From Wolfiporia cocos (lineage: Eukaryota > Basidiomycota > Agaricomycetes > Polyporales > Phaeolaceae): DNA of 64,000 bases. Position 1 is the stretch's first letter. Every line of letters starts with the position of its first letter. The notes under the pieces are model-generated. The model did not search any database. It saw nothing but the letters and a program-made list of their open reading frames with translations, and was not told the origin of the DNA. A program made the position numbers and the translations under genes. The DNA lies in contig JACCLO010000009.1 in NCBI GenBank assembly GCA_029448655.1, positions 496,001 to 560,000 of the forward strand, given 5' to 3'. Positions 1-11,299 of the stretch are shown piece by piece.

Positions 1-1012
1 CCAAAGTAATCACACTTCAAGTTCTGCGGTGCCTCCATTTGGTGTCTATTGGGCTGAATTCCAAAGTGGCTCTTAATCTTGATTAGAGTGGTAAACATAA
101 ATTTTAGATGCACAATAATCACTCAAGGCAGCCATTTTGAGCAGTTCAGTAATCAGAGTTTATGATTGTGAGATTGTGAATTAGCCTGAGGCAAACCTCA
201 ATAACAAACCATTCTTAGACAACACTGTATATAACCTAGGATCATGGATATGAAGTGGAACATAATCTTCTACATTTCTTACTTCATCTGACAGCAACAA
301 ATGGAGCCCAGTGCCACAGAAAGCATGGTGATCCCAGCATGGGAGGGACTTCAGTCAATTATCTTAATCTGCCAACTGCCCTTCACTTAAGAAATCGCAG
401 TTGCGAGCTAGGTTTGCACGCAGATTAATCTGCTAGCTGCGGCAGATTAATCTACTGTGACAATAAAATGGTACATTCAGGATTCGAACCAAGGACCTTA
501 GCACAGATCAGAATAAGAGCATCGCAGCATACGTTAGCCAACTGAGCTACAGTGCAACTAGTGTCTGCCCCATTTTAAGCAATATATAGAATATTTTGTA
601 AACTTCATTTTCACAGTTGAACATCTTCTATAACACATACAAATGAATCTGCCTCTAAAGACCTGTGATTCCAGTGTATTCAGCTTTCCCATGGTGAGTT
701 GCTCCAGGTCAAGCATGGTAAATCAAGCTACCACTATCATTGATTTCTTTATGCTTGTTGTAGCAGTTAGTTGCCTTGATGATTTGTGGAAATTGTGTGT
801 AAAACTTGCGTTATATATATTTTGATTGGTCAAGGGTAACTGTTGCCACTATGGCTCAGCTGGCTAATCACACCATACAGTCACCGTACCCTGGAACAGC
901 CAGTCAACCAATGGGTACGATGGGCTTGTACACCGGTAGAGCCGACGTCGGCCGACGAATCCCTCGTTGCCTGCACGTCCAGTCAGCCCACCAGATCCTT
1001 GTAGCTGGAACA

Positions 1013-1233
1013 TGGGGTGGGCCCATGGGGGGCCACGGTGCCCATGTTGCTGCAACCCACGGTCGGCCCACCCAGCAGATGTTCATGTACCTGGAACATG
1101 GGGTGGGCCGACAGGGGGTCACGGTGCCCATGTTTTTGTGAGCCCCAGTCGGCCCACCAGCCAAATTTCCATGTACCTGGATCACTGGGTGGCCGACAGG
1201 GGGTCGTGGTGCCCATGTTTTCGTGAGCCCCAG
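1013..1233 (+). repeat. 86-bp minisatellite, left array (part 1)
   Basis: Units of about 86 bp run from CACTGGGTGGGCCGACAGGG through GCCCATGTT and AGTCGGCCCACC to CATGTACCTGGAA. Each unit contains a partly palindromic GGTGGGCC/GGCCCACC pair. The array is cut by the hAT-like element at 1234 and resumes at 2278. Open frames here in all six phases come from the GC-rich repeat and are not genes. Confidence 0.8.
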
Positions 1234-2277
1234 TAGTGATGTGCAAAGCATAGCTCGGCTCAAAGCCCGGGGCTTGGGCCTGGCTTTGAAGGGCCCGGGC
1301 TCAGCGAAATGTCAAGCCAGGCCCTCCTTGACGGCTCAGGCCGGCTTGGGCCCGGCTCAGGCTCAGGCCAGGGCTTATGGGTAATCAGGTAGGACCTCGG
1401 AATTATTGGCTTGTGCAGTTCAAATGACAGCACAACATATTCAGAATGCTTATATGTCTACTATTTGTTGATAATCTGATCTACAAGTGTTTTCACAGCT
1501 GCTTATGATGTTGACCGAAAATCCAGATCTCAATCACAACCCCGATCACAACAGTAGTCACAATGTTCCACACCGTGTTAGCAGATCACAAGTCATTGTA
1601 ATGGCCATTGAGATCATATAAGGTGAATTGATGCAAAATCTTAAACCATTTTCGCTAATTTTAACAACACCACAGCTGCGTGACACAAACTTGCCTCACG
1701 GCTAGCTTGTAGTCTCATGCTCCAAGACGGCAGGTTATAACGTCGAACTGAGGTGAAACCAGGCCCCAGTCTAGCACACGAAGGTATCAAGTAAGGCCCA
1801 TGAAGGGCAACGTCGAGATTAATCAGTCTGAGGAGTAAGCCTCATACTGGTGTTCGTTATATACATGCCAGCGCAGCAGTCATGTATCTACTAGCCCTAA
1901 AGAACGTGGTACGTGCGCACAGCGCTACAGTAGGGTCATGTGCCCATGGGGCACGTGTATCATAAAGGTCACTGGACCTGTTGGTCACGTGACAGTTCGG
2001 TGCTACAATCTAATCTAAGAGATAGCTGCGTAGGGCGGCTATCCTAGCGCTAGCGTAGCTGTAGGACCTGTAATAACCCAATAATTAACGTCACAGATAT
2101 AAAATCCGTGACACTGCGCACCTAAAGCCACTGGCTCAGGGCTCGGCTACGGCCGGCTCATGATCCAATTCGGGCACTGAGCCATCTTAAGCCGCCCCCC
2201 AGGCTCGGCTCGGCCCGGCTTAAGTCAGCTCGGCCAGGCCCGGCTCACGGCTTTGAGCTGTGCTTTGCACATCACTA
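1234..2277 (+). mobile_element. hAT-like non-autonomous element (TAGTGATGTGCAAAGC family)
   Basis: Terminal inverted repeats start TAGTGATGTGCAAAGC and end GCTTTGCACATCACTA. The 8-bp TSD AGCCCCAG lies at 1226-1233 and 2278-2285. Subterminal regions are dense in GGCTC/GGGCCC words. Removing a nested solo LTR (1681-2113) leaves 606 bp, matching the copies at 14756-15358 (603 bp) and 19115-19709 (595 bp). It codes for nothing recognisable. Confidence 0.9.
1681..2113 (+). mobile_element. Solo LTR (433 bp)
   Basis: It starts TGACACAAAC, ends TCCGTGACA and is flanked by the 5-bp TSD CTGCG (1676-1680 and 2114-2118). The copy at 19115-19709 has the uninterrupted sequence at this position, which confirms the boundaries. 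No internal region or partner LTR is present. Confidence 0.85.
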
Positions 2278-2475
2278 AGCCCCAGTTGGCCCACCAGCCA
2301 AATCTCCATGTACCTGGAACACTGGGTGGGCCGACAGGGGGTCGCGGTGCCCATGTTGCTGTGAGCCCCAGTCGGCCCACCAGCCAGATTTCCATGTACC
2401 TGGAACACTGGGTGGGCTGACAGGGGGTCGCGGTGCCCACGTTGCCGTGAGCCCCAGTCAGCCCACCAACCAAAA
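2278..2475 (+). repeat. 86-bp minisatellite, left array (part 2)
   Basis: The same 86-bp units continue after the nested hAT-like element. The first bases AGCCCCAG are the second copy of that element's TSD. About two and a half units are present before the sequence changes near 2475. Confidence 0.8.
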
Positions 2476-3134
2476 TGCTACATATCTGATGGTAACTTCA
2501 GTGTGTTATGAAGATTAACTGTGACATTACATATTGAATGACACATGGTAAGCATTTGTTTGTATAGCACAGAATAAAATAGAAGCATTCCTAGTCAATA
2601 CCCTCACAGTAAGGGGTCACGAAATAGGCACCCATAGCTCGCGGTAAGCTTGCAGTTAGCTCACAAAAACATCAGTAGCACATGTTAGGGCTTGCAATGG
2701 GCACATGCCACAACCCTTTCCACAAGCATAATTATAAGCCAGTTGTCAATTTGGATTGCCATGTTGTGTATGAGATGCCACAAGCCTCACAACACTTATC
2801 GAAGGCTTAGTGCTAGTTATGGGCCCTTACTGTGACCCTTACCACAAGACATGTACCATCACCATGACCCTTTCCATGACCCTTACCGCGACCCTTACCA
2901 CGACCAATGGGCGCTTATTCGCGACCCTTATCGCGAGCGTAATTGTAAAACAATTGTCCATTTTGATTTCTATGCTATGTACAAGCCACCCTAGGCCTTG
3001 CAATGAGCTATAGATGCTTATTGAAAGCTTGGTGCATTCTATGTGCCCTTTACTGTGACTATGACTGCAAGATATGCATGCTTACCATGATCCTTATTGT
3101 GACCCTTACCACAAGCTATGGGACCGTGACCTCC

Positions 3135-3535
3135 CATTGGCCCACCCCATGTTCCAAGTACATAGAGTTTTGGTTGGTGGGCTGACTGGGGCTCACAGCA
3201 ACATGGGCACCGCGACCCCCTGTCAGCCCACCCAGTGTTCCAGGTACATGGAGATTTAGCTGGTGGGCCGACTGGGGCTCATGGAAACATGGGCACCGCG
3301 ACCTCCTGTCGGCCCACCCAGTGTTCCAGGTACATGGAAATTTGGCTGGTGGGCCGACTGGGGCTCACAAAAACATGGGCACCATGACCCCCTGTCGGCC
3401 CACCCCATGTTCCAGGTATGTAGATTTTTGGTTGGTGGGCCGACTGGGGCTCATGGAAACATGGGCACTGTGACCCCCCATCGGCCCACCCCATGTTCCA
3501 GCTACAAGGATCTGGTGGGCTGACTGGATGTGCAG
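3135..3535 (-). repeat. 86-bp minisatellite, right array (inverted)
   Basis: About four to five units of the same 86-bp repeat, in inverted orientation to the left array, forming the right arm of the palindromic element. Units differ mostly by transitions such as CGGCCCACC against CAGCCCACC. Confidence 0.8.
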
Positions 3536-4089
3536 GCAACAAGGGATTCGTTGGCCGACATCGGCTCTACCGGTGTACAAGCCCATTGTACCCATTGGTT
3601 GACCGGCTGTTCCAGGTACGGTGACTGAATGGGCTCAGCTAATTATGCTGTGATGCTCTTATTCTGATCTGTGCTAAGATCCTTGGTTCGAATCCTGAAT
3701 GTACCATTTTATTGTCACAGTAGATTAATCTGCCACAGCTAGCAGATTAATCTGCGTGCAAACCTAGCTCGCAACTGCCATTTCTTAAGCGAAGGGCAGT
3801 CAGCAGATTAAGATAATTGACTGAAACTCTACAGCATGGGGTTGAGCCCTTGCCATATTGGGAGACTAGAGTATATGAGTGCTGATGCTTGCTATGGTGA
3901 AGCCAGCTATCCATAACTTACTGCAACAACACTATAGCAAAGATGGCAAGAACATAATTGTAATTGATGCTTATCCACCAGTGGCTACACAGAATATGTT
4001 AATGCTATGTGGTTCAAGGTTCAGTCCGGTTCAAACCTGGTTCAGGGGTACCCATGACCCCCCTGAACCAAGAACCGAACCTTGATGTC

Positions 4090-4479
4090 TGACCCAGGAA
4101 TCCTGCCTGAGGTCGGCGTCTCCAACTGAGGGCGTTGAGAGGCTGGTTCACAACTCCAGTCTAGCACGCGTAGTCACACAGCAGAGGTTAAGGAGTTCAA
4201 GAGGGGAACACCCCCATAGTCGAGATTGATAAGTCTGAGGAGAACGCCTCAGACTTGAGAACGTTATATACATGCTGTGCACCGCTACCTAAAGGGTCGC
4301 CCTAAAGTACTGCGCAATGGCCCAAGCGCAGCGCCTAAGCAATCCATGGAACGCTTACATAATACACTGCATACTATTCTACTTGAATACCCGGTGGTAA
4401 CCTAAGCTCCCTATGTTAAATGCAACAGGTCATGTGATCGCTGCGCGCTATACCTCATGTCGCAGAATTAACTGTGACA
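4090..4479 (+). repeat. Left LTR of TRIM-like element
   Basis: 390-bp direct repeat with TG...CA ends, nearly identical to 5082-5471. The junction with the interior follows ACTGTGACA. Confidence 0.9.
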
Positions 4480-5081
4480 TTACCTCCTCTTCATGGTTCA
4501 TCGCCTCGATGAAGGACATTACCTTCTCTAGGTGTAGTCGCCGGTTCGAGCCCTGGTATCCACCTACACGCAGGACTGGTTACCTGGGAGGTGGCGCCTT
4601 GGTCTGTCAGTCGCCGAACGTGCGCCGGTGCCCTATGTAGAGGCCACACCTGGAAGTCGGGTTCGAGGTCGTTAGGTTGAGGATGGTGAAGGTCTTCCGC
4701 TTGAAACGCGCCGCCTTGCCTTGCTCTGTTAGGACCTGCCGCAGTGGGGTTACGCCTAAGCGCTTCACATACCCACCAGGTCGAGAAATGGGGTGTCCGC
4801 CGCCCGGGACGCTGGTACCAAAGGTACGCACCAGTAGTCGTCCTGCTATCTATTGGTTAAGAGGGCGGGCTTGTTGACTTACTTTACTTCGTCGTCGGTC
4901 CTGGCTGAGGTCGCCATGGCAACGCTTATGTGGGGGCAGGCATGAGACTGCCGACCTCCTCTTCAAGGAGGCTGCCCCGCCGCGTCGCCGAACCTAGACG
5001 TGAAAGACCCTTGGCTCCAACGCGCAGCGCACAGGGGGTGCTTCAGCGCAAAGGAGAGAAGGTAGAACAGACTTATCAATA

Positions 5082-5471
5082 TGACCCAGGAATCCTGCCT
5101 GAGGTCGGCGTCTCCAACTGAGGGCGTTGAGAGGCTGGTTCACAACTCCAGTCTAGCACGTGTAGTCACACAGCAGAGGTTAAGGAGTTCAAGAGGGGAA
5201 CACCCCCATAGTCGAGATTGATAAGTCTGAGGAGAACGCCTCAGACTTGAGAACGTTATATACATGCTGTGCACCGCTACCTAAAGGGTCGCCCTAAAGT
5301 ACTGCGCAATGGCCCAAGCGCAGCGCCTAAGCAATCCATGGAACGCTTACATAATACACTGCATACTATTCTACTTGAATACCCGGTGGTAACCTAAGCT
5401 CCCTATGTTAAATGCAACAGGTCATGTGATCGCTGCGCGCTATACCTCATGTCGCAGAATTAACTGTGACA
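5082..5471 (+). repeat. Right LTR of TRIM-like element
   Basis: Direct copy of 4090-4479, preceded by a purine-rich stretch that could act as the polypurine tract and followed by the TSD ATGTC. Confidence 0.9.
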
Positions 5472-5573
5472 ATGTCCTACCCTGAACCGGACCTGGACTG
5501 AACCTGAACCTAGGTTTGGTTCAGGCACTTCAGGTTCTGAACCTTGGTTCTGAACTGAACTTCGGCAACACTA

Positions 5574-8500
5574 TCTGACGAGCATTGAAGACCCCAAAGC
5601 TGTGGTAGCTTATGAAGGCAGAATAACAATAGAAAGTATTGGTCGAATTCGTTATAGACAATGTACAACGCTGTTCATGAGATGAGTGGATTCATTTATA
5701 TGTGCTGCACTCTTGAGCCAGCGTGACTCCACATGGTCTTGTTGGTTCTCAAGGATATGCAATGATTATAGTTATCGTAGCACTGTGTTCAAGTCATCGA
5801 CACCATCTTCGTTGTCAAGCTGTAGATCGGGCGTGGACTTAGTGTAACGAGTTTATTTACCCATGGCTTCGCCATGAATATCAATTGTCACTTAAGTGTG
5901 ATAACTAATAGAATAAGGGAAAAACGCATTGGATGGAGACATTATGAGTCCACCCAACCTCCAGGGTGTGTGATCACCCTGCTGCACCTGCGTCTTCTGT
6001 CCTTTGTCTCTGCCCGCTCAGCCACTTCCAACACCTTGCTGATGCTCGGTGTCATCATCGCTTCACTTGTGGTGCATCATAAACCTCCCAGTTACTCTTG
6101 AATTTTCTAACAGGTATCTACAGTATAGGCCATTTACATTGCAACAGCTACAAAATCCCCATGGCGCAGCACGGAGAGGATGCGCAAAACATGGTCAAAG
6201 GGACTTGAATGCTGCGTGTGCGTTGTAGGCGCCGTCCACGGGAAATGGCATGGGGATGGTGGCACGTGCCCTATGGGACAACAGACAGCACGTGGCACAT
6301 ATGGAAAGGCACATGGCAGTTCCCATGCAATGTCACAGATCTGGGACATTTTCATGTATTTTTACCTATTTCTCCCACATTTCTACGAGCATATTCAAGC
6401 TCGCTGCTCTAAGCGCCCGTAGACACGTACATGCTCACAAACAACACATACATAACACACTCATAATGTACTACACGTAAGCGGCCTGAGGTTTATCACA
6501 AGCCTACGTCTTATATGACTCATATCCTGATACCGGCATATGTCATCATGCTTAACTGGCTTACAAACCTTTGTAGCCACAACATCAACGAGGACCTACC
6601 GGTCCAAAGCATGCTTCTTACTGGTGCAGCCATTACCGGTGCACATGGTCTATTGTAGTTTATGACTTAGCCATAATTCCTGTACGAGCGCACAGACCTG
6701 GTACTTTAGGGCAAGCCATTACCGGCTGCTTTCACTTCATGTATATAAGTAGGAATAGCTCTATGCTATTCTTTAGATTTGTTCTCTTGCATTCACATCT
6801 CTTGAACATCACTCCTGCTTGCGCCTACCAGCCCCTCACCTCACCTCCAAGCCCCTCAAGCTTATTAGTCGAGTAAAGTGAGTCCCACAACCTGGTTTGT
6901 GTCACACAACGGCCGTCCCTTTATTATATGACTAGCTTAATTACCTGTGGCTTCGCCACAATTTTGTATTGTTGTTTATCTCTGCCTGCTCAGCCACTCC
7001 TCCACCTCGCTAATGCTCGGCCTCGTCATCGCTTCGCTTGTAATACCTTTGCAACCGGCACGCACGCCTTGCAGGCACTGGCCATGGGAATGCACGTGGC
7101 AAACATGGCATCCACGCTAGCTGCACGCGAGCGCCTCCAGCGTGAGCTCCCGTTATAAATGCCTGCACTCCTGAGTAATTCTGAGTACACAGGACATCAA
7201 GGTGTGATACCCCGAGTGTGTTTTGACGGGTTTCTGTGAATACACCATGCAATAACCCAGCAATACCCCAGGGAAGCGATATCCTCTCAATACCTCCTCG
7301 GATATTCTTATCTAATGCATCATGTGACCACCATTACCCCTTACGCGACTTGAGACTTGCGCTTGAACGTGGACTTGTCCATTGACATCGAGGACCAACC
7401 TTTATGCAGGCAAGCTTACCGCAGCCACCCTTACCCACCCTGCATATGCATGTTTTCTCAGCTCTGTTATAAGGCTTCACTTACTGACTTTGACACTCAC
7501 CAGTCGGTCGGATGTTCCAGACTCCGCGGTGAGGGTTAAAATTTGCAATATCGTAAGCAGTAATACCTCACAGCAAGGTTATGATACAGAGTAGATGTGC
7601 AATCGAAACGTTGAACTCGTCCTTAGCGGACAGTCATTACGGTGTGCATCTCTCTGTAATACCTCATTTCTGAATACATGTATGCTCCCAGATGGATACT
7701 TGTATTGGTCAGGTCGCTTGCTTTGGTATGTCCTCAATACTGTCTGAGATGCTACATTATACACTAGCTCGATCACCTGCAGAACCTGCACCCGCAACGT
7801 ACGCTGATGTGGTCAACGTACTAGAGGGTTTGACATATGAGCTATCCGTTCCAGGTGCATGCTGTTCCACTTTCTGACCCCAACGTACCTGACTTCCGAT
7901 GCGCGCTTTCATTCACCGGACTGCACTTGCACCGTAGCGACAAGATCGCACCGGTACGCCGCACCCGATGCGTGCACTTCCAATATATTTGTTCACACTC
8001 TTGTAATGGTATGATATTCCGTATATGCACTCTGCGTATCGGCTTACATGCAAAATATCCCAGAGACCACTTGTAGCTGGGTATATGCGCGAATTTATAG
8101 TATGTTCTGTCGTCCTGAGATCATAAGCTGTCATCGCTGACTCTGTGTGTTATGTAATACAGATTGTAGCCTGGATACGTTCACTACTCGCCATGCTGGG
8201 CAATCCTAGTTTGCAGCTTGGCATTGCTCTGGTATGTAATAGTCATTGCAGAGTCGTCATAGCGCTAATTCTACTATGCTCAACAGTCACAAAGCGGATC
8301 CCTGGATGTGACCACAACTGAGATCGCAGAGGTCAATGCTTTAGCATGGCCTCAGTAGTGTATCTATCTCTGCTTGTACTACATATACGTGTTTGCACAA
8401 TATATCTTGGCATTTCTTGAATGTTTGTGACATCCTAAGCGGCGCCCTACCCCAGCGGCGGCGAGCCCAATTCAAGCCAGGAACGGCGCTTATCTGAGAG

Positions 8501-8876
8501 CGCCTAAGGGGTATTGCTGGATTATTGCATGTGTATGTGGACAAATCCGTCGATACCCTGTGCAATACCCAGCGGGGGTATCGACGGTGTTTTGACAGGG
8601 TATTTACGAATAATATCTTGGGATTATTTCTCATTCTCCGTCATATCCGATATGCGGTCCTTGTCTAGACAACCGAGGTACTGACACTGCGCGGTGGGCG
8701 GCCGATGGCTCTGTCACGTGTTCCTATAATAGTTTGACGCCTATCGGCCACGGTCGCGGTGCAGTCACGTATATAGTAAAATAAATGCCTGCACTCCTGA
8801 GTAATTCTGATTAGGTATAATGGATGAGTTGACAATAATTCCTTTTATCTTGGGATTATTTCTCGTTCTCCGTCAT
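5574..8876. other. Gene-free stretch with degraded internal duplications
   Basis: I see no gene with recognisable domains or splice structure. Two diverged copies of a segment containing TGGCTTCGCCA followed by a CTCTGCC(T/C)GCTCAGCCAC block occur at about 5858-6070 and 6930-7045. TGCCTGCACTCCTGAGTAATTC occurs near 7158 and near 8785. A segment reading TTATCTTGGGATTATTTCTC then CATATCC and TATGCGGTCCTTGTCTA occurs at about 8610-8670 and again around the solo LTR (8845-8876 joined to 9870-9897). These look like old repeat remnants. Confidence 0.5.
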
Positions 8877-9869
8877 TGACACACGCAACAAACTAGCACT
8901 CAACCGGGGGAAGGGGGCTCGCTCAAAGGCGCCTTCCTGGTCCCGGGAACACTAGCCGTCAAAGGCCAAGACAAGTCTGAGGTTTACGCTCGAGACTGTC
9001 TGGCATATATACTCCTAATCTATTTGTACATGTTTGTGTACGGCGGCTCAGAGGCCTCTACGTACTGGTATCTAACTGGCTATGAGCTACGGGCCGGTAA
9101 TGGCATCGGAGCGCTGGTATGCGAGGATGTCCATGGCGACGTAGCGTATAAGGGGCGGATCTAATGAGTAGCCAATCTGTCGGGTTCGATCGGTGGTTCT
9201 CGTCGATCGTAGGCGCGCCGGTAATGGCGGGGTTCTAAGTCCGTGATCGGGCGTGGTCTGCCGCGATCGGGGTTGGCCAGTACGGGCCGGGTATAGTGTG
9301 AGTTGATCGAGCGTGATCGGCTGCGATCGGGGTGTAGCGCTCTGTGACTGGTAGGGTTCTCAGTCATGCAGAGCCTTGGGTAATTATCCCTGCCTGTTGT
9401 ACTTGTAGGTCAGGGTGCGTAAGGGGTATAGTATAATGTCTATGCCAGTAATGGCGAGTGTCCGTGCGGTATGGACGCGAGGTGTTAGGTTTACTGTTCT
9501 GGGTCACGTGCGAGTGTAGACCGTGCCCCTAGTCGGCGTATAGCGTAATGTACGGTGACGGTTTAGCCTTTAGTTGTGCTAGGCGTACCGTTGTGCTATC
9601 GTAGCCTGTTGGGCTCTAGGGATCGGCTCGTGACTCCGGGGTTTAGGGACTAGGCAGCGTATGACTCTTGCTGCCGGGACTTGGACTGAGTTTAGGGTTA
9701 GACTGCTGGTGGCCTGCTAGTGCCCGTAGTGGTCTGTATAGCGGAGGGCTCCTACTAGCGTTGCTGTGGGATTCCAGCTGGGCTCGGATAGAGTGCTGTA
9801 GCGTGCGTACGGCGTGAATGGGGTGTCGACCTAGGGTGTTCTACTAGGCTTTGAAATTGGCTTGTGACA
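8877..9869 (+). mobile_element. Solo LTR (993 bp), family TGACACACG...TTGTGACA
   Basis: It starts TGACACACGCAACAAACTAG, ends GGCTTGTGACA and is flanked by the 5-bp TSD GTCAT (8872-8876 and 9870-9874). A close copy lies at 30896-31885 with a different TSD, and a diverged inverted copy at 38770-39792. No internal gag/pol is adjacent, so each is a recombination product that left one LTR. Frames within it, such as 9161-9367, are not genes. Confidence 0.9.
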
Positions 9870-9874
9870 GTCAT

Positions 9875-11299
9875 ATCCGGTATGCGGTCCTTGTCTATGG
9901 TGCGAACTTCGGCGAGCCAATTGGCTCTACCTTGTACACGCAAACCCGCTCATTAAGTAGTCACTGTATGCAACGTTTGCTCTGGTAGAAACGCTCAGAT
10001 TGGCTTTGGCATTGTTTCAGCCACAGAGATTATTATTTTCGTTGAGCGTCACGGCTGCCACGACCCACTTGACAGATGCTCGAGACCCATACCATGCCCG
10101 CGATCACGGATCCAATAGACCTCGCACAAGACATCCGCTCCTTTCGAGATAAAACAGAGAAGATGATTTATTTCTCTATAGCACGGATGTGTATGCCAGC
10201 TGACGGGACAACCACAGGCCCCAAATAGTTATTTCGTCTCAGACCGAGCAGCGGGGCTGCAGTAGCGATCCCAACCCATTACATTGATACTTGTAATGAC
10301 ACCAGGGTGAGGCGCCTGAACTCGATTGATATGCGGAAGACCCGGGCGGCACAGCGCACATATAGAAGCCAAAGATTGGCCACAGACTGTCACAATTTTG
10401 AAGCTTGACCAGTATGAAGTCAGTGCTTGGTGAGGTCAGCTCAGATCTGCAGAATAACAGGCCTCTTGCTGACGGTGATCAGAAGGTGAACGTCTGAGAT
10501 GAAATGTTCTATCAATATGTAATCAAAAGAGCGGAAAATAAGGATGAGGCAATAGCATCATAATCCCACAGGAGCAAATAACTTGGTTACACCCCAGCGC
10601 AAAGTAGACACCCCTTCATAGGTGATTGCACACGATCCGTGTCGTTCTGTACGTGATACGCGTCGGCACGCGACATCCCCACACGGTCGTCGACAATGAA
10701 GAAAGATTAGCACGTCCCGATGACCAGAGACCGGTGTGCATATTCAGGCTAGTGCAGTCGGCGGAAGCGGTCTTATGGGATCCGCATCAACGGGGCGAGG
10801 ATATTACATTTATCGTTGTTGCATCGCCTATAGAGGTATAGGGGTGTAGTGTGCCAGCCTGGACGCCAGACATACGGTTAGGAAAAAGGACTCGTACGTG
10901 ATTCGTATCCGCAGCACGCGTGTGCGGGCTCCCTCCGTCCTGATCACAAGCATGCGGCGGCGCCGTTTCCAGCTCACGGAAGCATATCGGTAGCGAACTG
11001 ATCCATATATTGGCGAATACGGAATAGTGATAGGATGTGCTTTGCTCCAGCGGCTGTGAAGGGCTCTATGGCGCGTTGCTGGAGACGGCAGGATGTAACT
11101 ACGAAAGAAAGGCATGTGAGAGTAGTCGGACAGCTAGCTTCGCATAGGTTTGAAGACATCTTGCGGTGGATACTAGGTGCTGTTCTCAGCTATACACGCG
11201 TTGACTACGACAATCCGGAGGCAGAGATTAGTAGACTTTGATCCGAGCTTACGGTGCGCTAGTCCCAAAGATGCGGCAACGCGGCAACACCTACAAGTC
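9875..11299. other. No recognisable gene
   Basis: Both strands were examined. The only open frames are under about 100 codons and lack domain signatures or conserved counterparts elsewhere in the window. The last bases, TACAAGTC (11292-11299), are the TSD of the next element. Confidence 0.5.

Larger units (their letters stand above)
869..3635 (+). mobile_element. Palindromic minisatellite-bearing element with diverged 8-bp TSD
   Basis: The left end (CACACCATACAGTCACCG) and the reversed right end (containing CCATTCAGTCACCG) form an inverted repeat continuing for several hundred bases (about 869-1233 against about 3170-3635). Flanking octamers are TGGCTAAT (861-868) and CAGCTAAT (3636-3643). 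The undisturbed MITE copy at 16971 has CGGCTAAT there, so both octamers look like CpG-decayed versions of one TSD. Each arm holds a tandem array of about 86-bp units. No transposase is seen. The centre (about 2480-3130) has short runs of a GACCCTTACC-type repeat. Confidence 0.6.
343..3832 (+). mobile_element. MITE copy 1 with 7-bp TSD and tRNA-like arms, enlarged by a nested insertion
   Basis: It starts GAGGGACTTCAG and ends GAAACTCTAC, flanked by the 7-bp direct repeat AGCATGG (336-342 and 3833-3839). The long terminal inverted repeats contain a tRNA-like segment, reversed in the left arm (about 478-570) and forward in the right arm (about 3630-3705). Four other copies in the window are 686-716 bp. 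This one is 3.5 kb because an element at 869-3635 sits inside its right tRNA-like segment. The small frame at 643-825 recurs in all copies, but I regard it as conserved repeat DNA, not as a gene. Confidence 0.85.
4090..5471 (+). mobile_element. Short non-autonomous LTR retrotransposon (TRIM-like), complete
   Basis: Two direct 390-bp LTRs (4090-4479 and 5082-5471), each TGACCCAGG...ACTGTGACA, enclose a 602-bp interior. The 5-bp TSD ATGTC is at 4085-4089 and 5472-5476, and both hAT relatives lack the insertion. The LTRs are almost identical; I noticed one C/T difference (CACGCGTAG against CACGTGTAG). The interior has no gag or pol domains. It carries a tRNA B-box-like GGTTCGAGCCC near 4543 and a purine-rich AAAGGAGAGAAGG just before the right LTR, so it must have moved with enzymes supplied in trans. 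Confidence 0.9.
1..5573 (+). mobile_element. hAT-like element (GGTTCA-rich family), left end outside window
   Basis: The right end is the terminal inverted repeat ending GAACTTCGGCAACACTA at 5573. The same terminus in both orientations bounds two complete copies at 11300-13031 and 24139-25099, each with an 8-bp TSD, which is typical of hAT elements. The segments 1-342, 3840-4084 and 5477-5573 align with those copies. The copy is interrupted by a MITE (343-3832) and a short LTR element (4090-5471). The terminal regions are full of GGTTCA/TGAACC repeats. A 68-codon open frame (3879-4085) recurs in all three copies but matches no domain I recognise. No transposase is visible, so it is probably non-autonomous. 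The left TSD lies outside the window. Confidence 0.75.

Noticed and set aside
643..825. 60-codon frame starting MNLPLKTCDSS found in four of five MITE copies
   Set aside because: Conservation is at DNA level because the MITEs are alike. There is no domain, and the frame is not open in every copy (copy 5 lacks it), so it is not treated as a gene.
806..1263. Overlapping open frames of up to 119 codons on both strands in the GC-rich repeat
   Set aside because: They are produced by the 86-bp minisatellite, recur in the inverted array at 3263-3595, and have no codon or domain signal.
2810..2920. Runs of GACCCTTACC-like units resembling telomeric repeat
   Set aside because: The unit is irregular and differs from the TTAGGG/CCCTAA type, and it lies inside a transposable element, so it is neither a telomere nor an interstitial telomere tract.
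9161..9367. 68-codon minus-strand frame with a related frame at 31180-31527
   Set aside because: Both lie inside solo LTRs of the same family, and the shared frame reflects LTR sequence identity rather than a gene.
10626..11241. Possible small genes in the unique region between the solo LTR and the next hAT-like element
   Set aside because: Frames under 100 codons overlap on both strands, with no domain, repeat or splice evidence.
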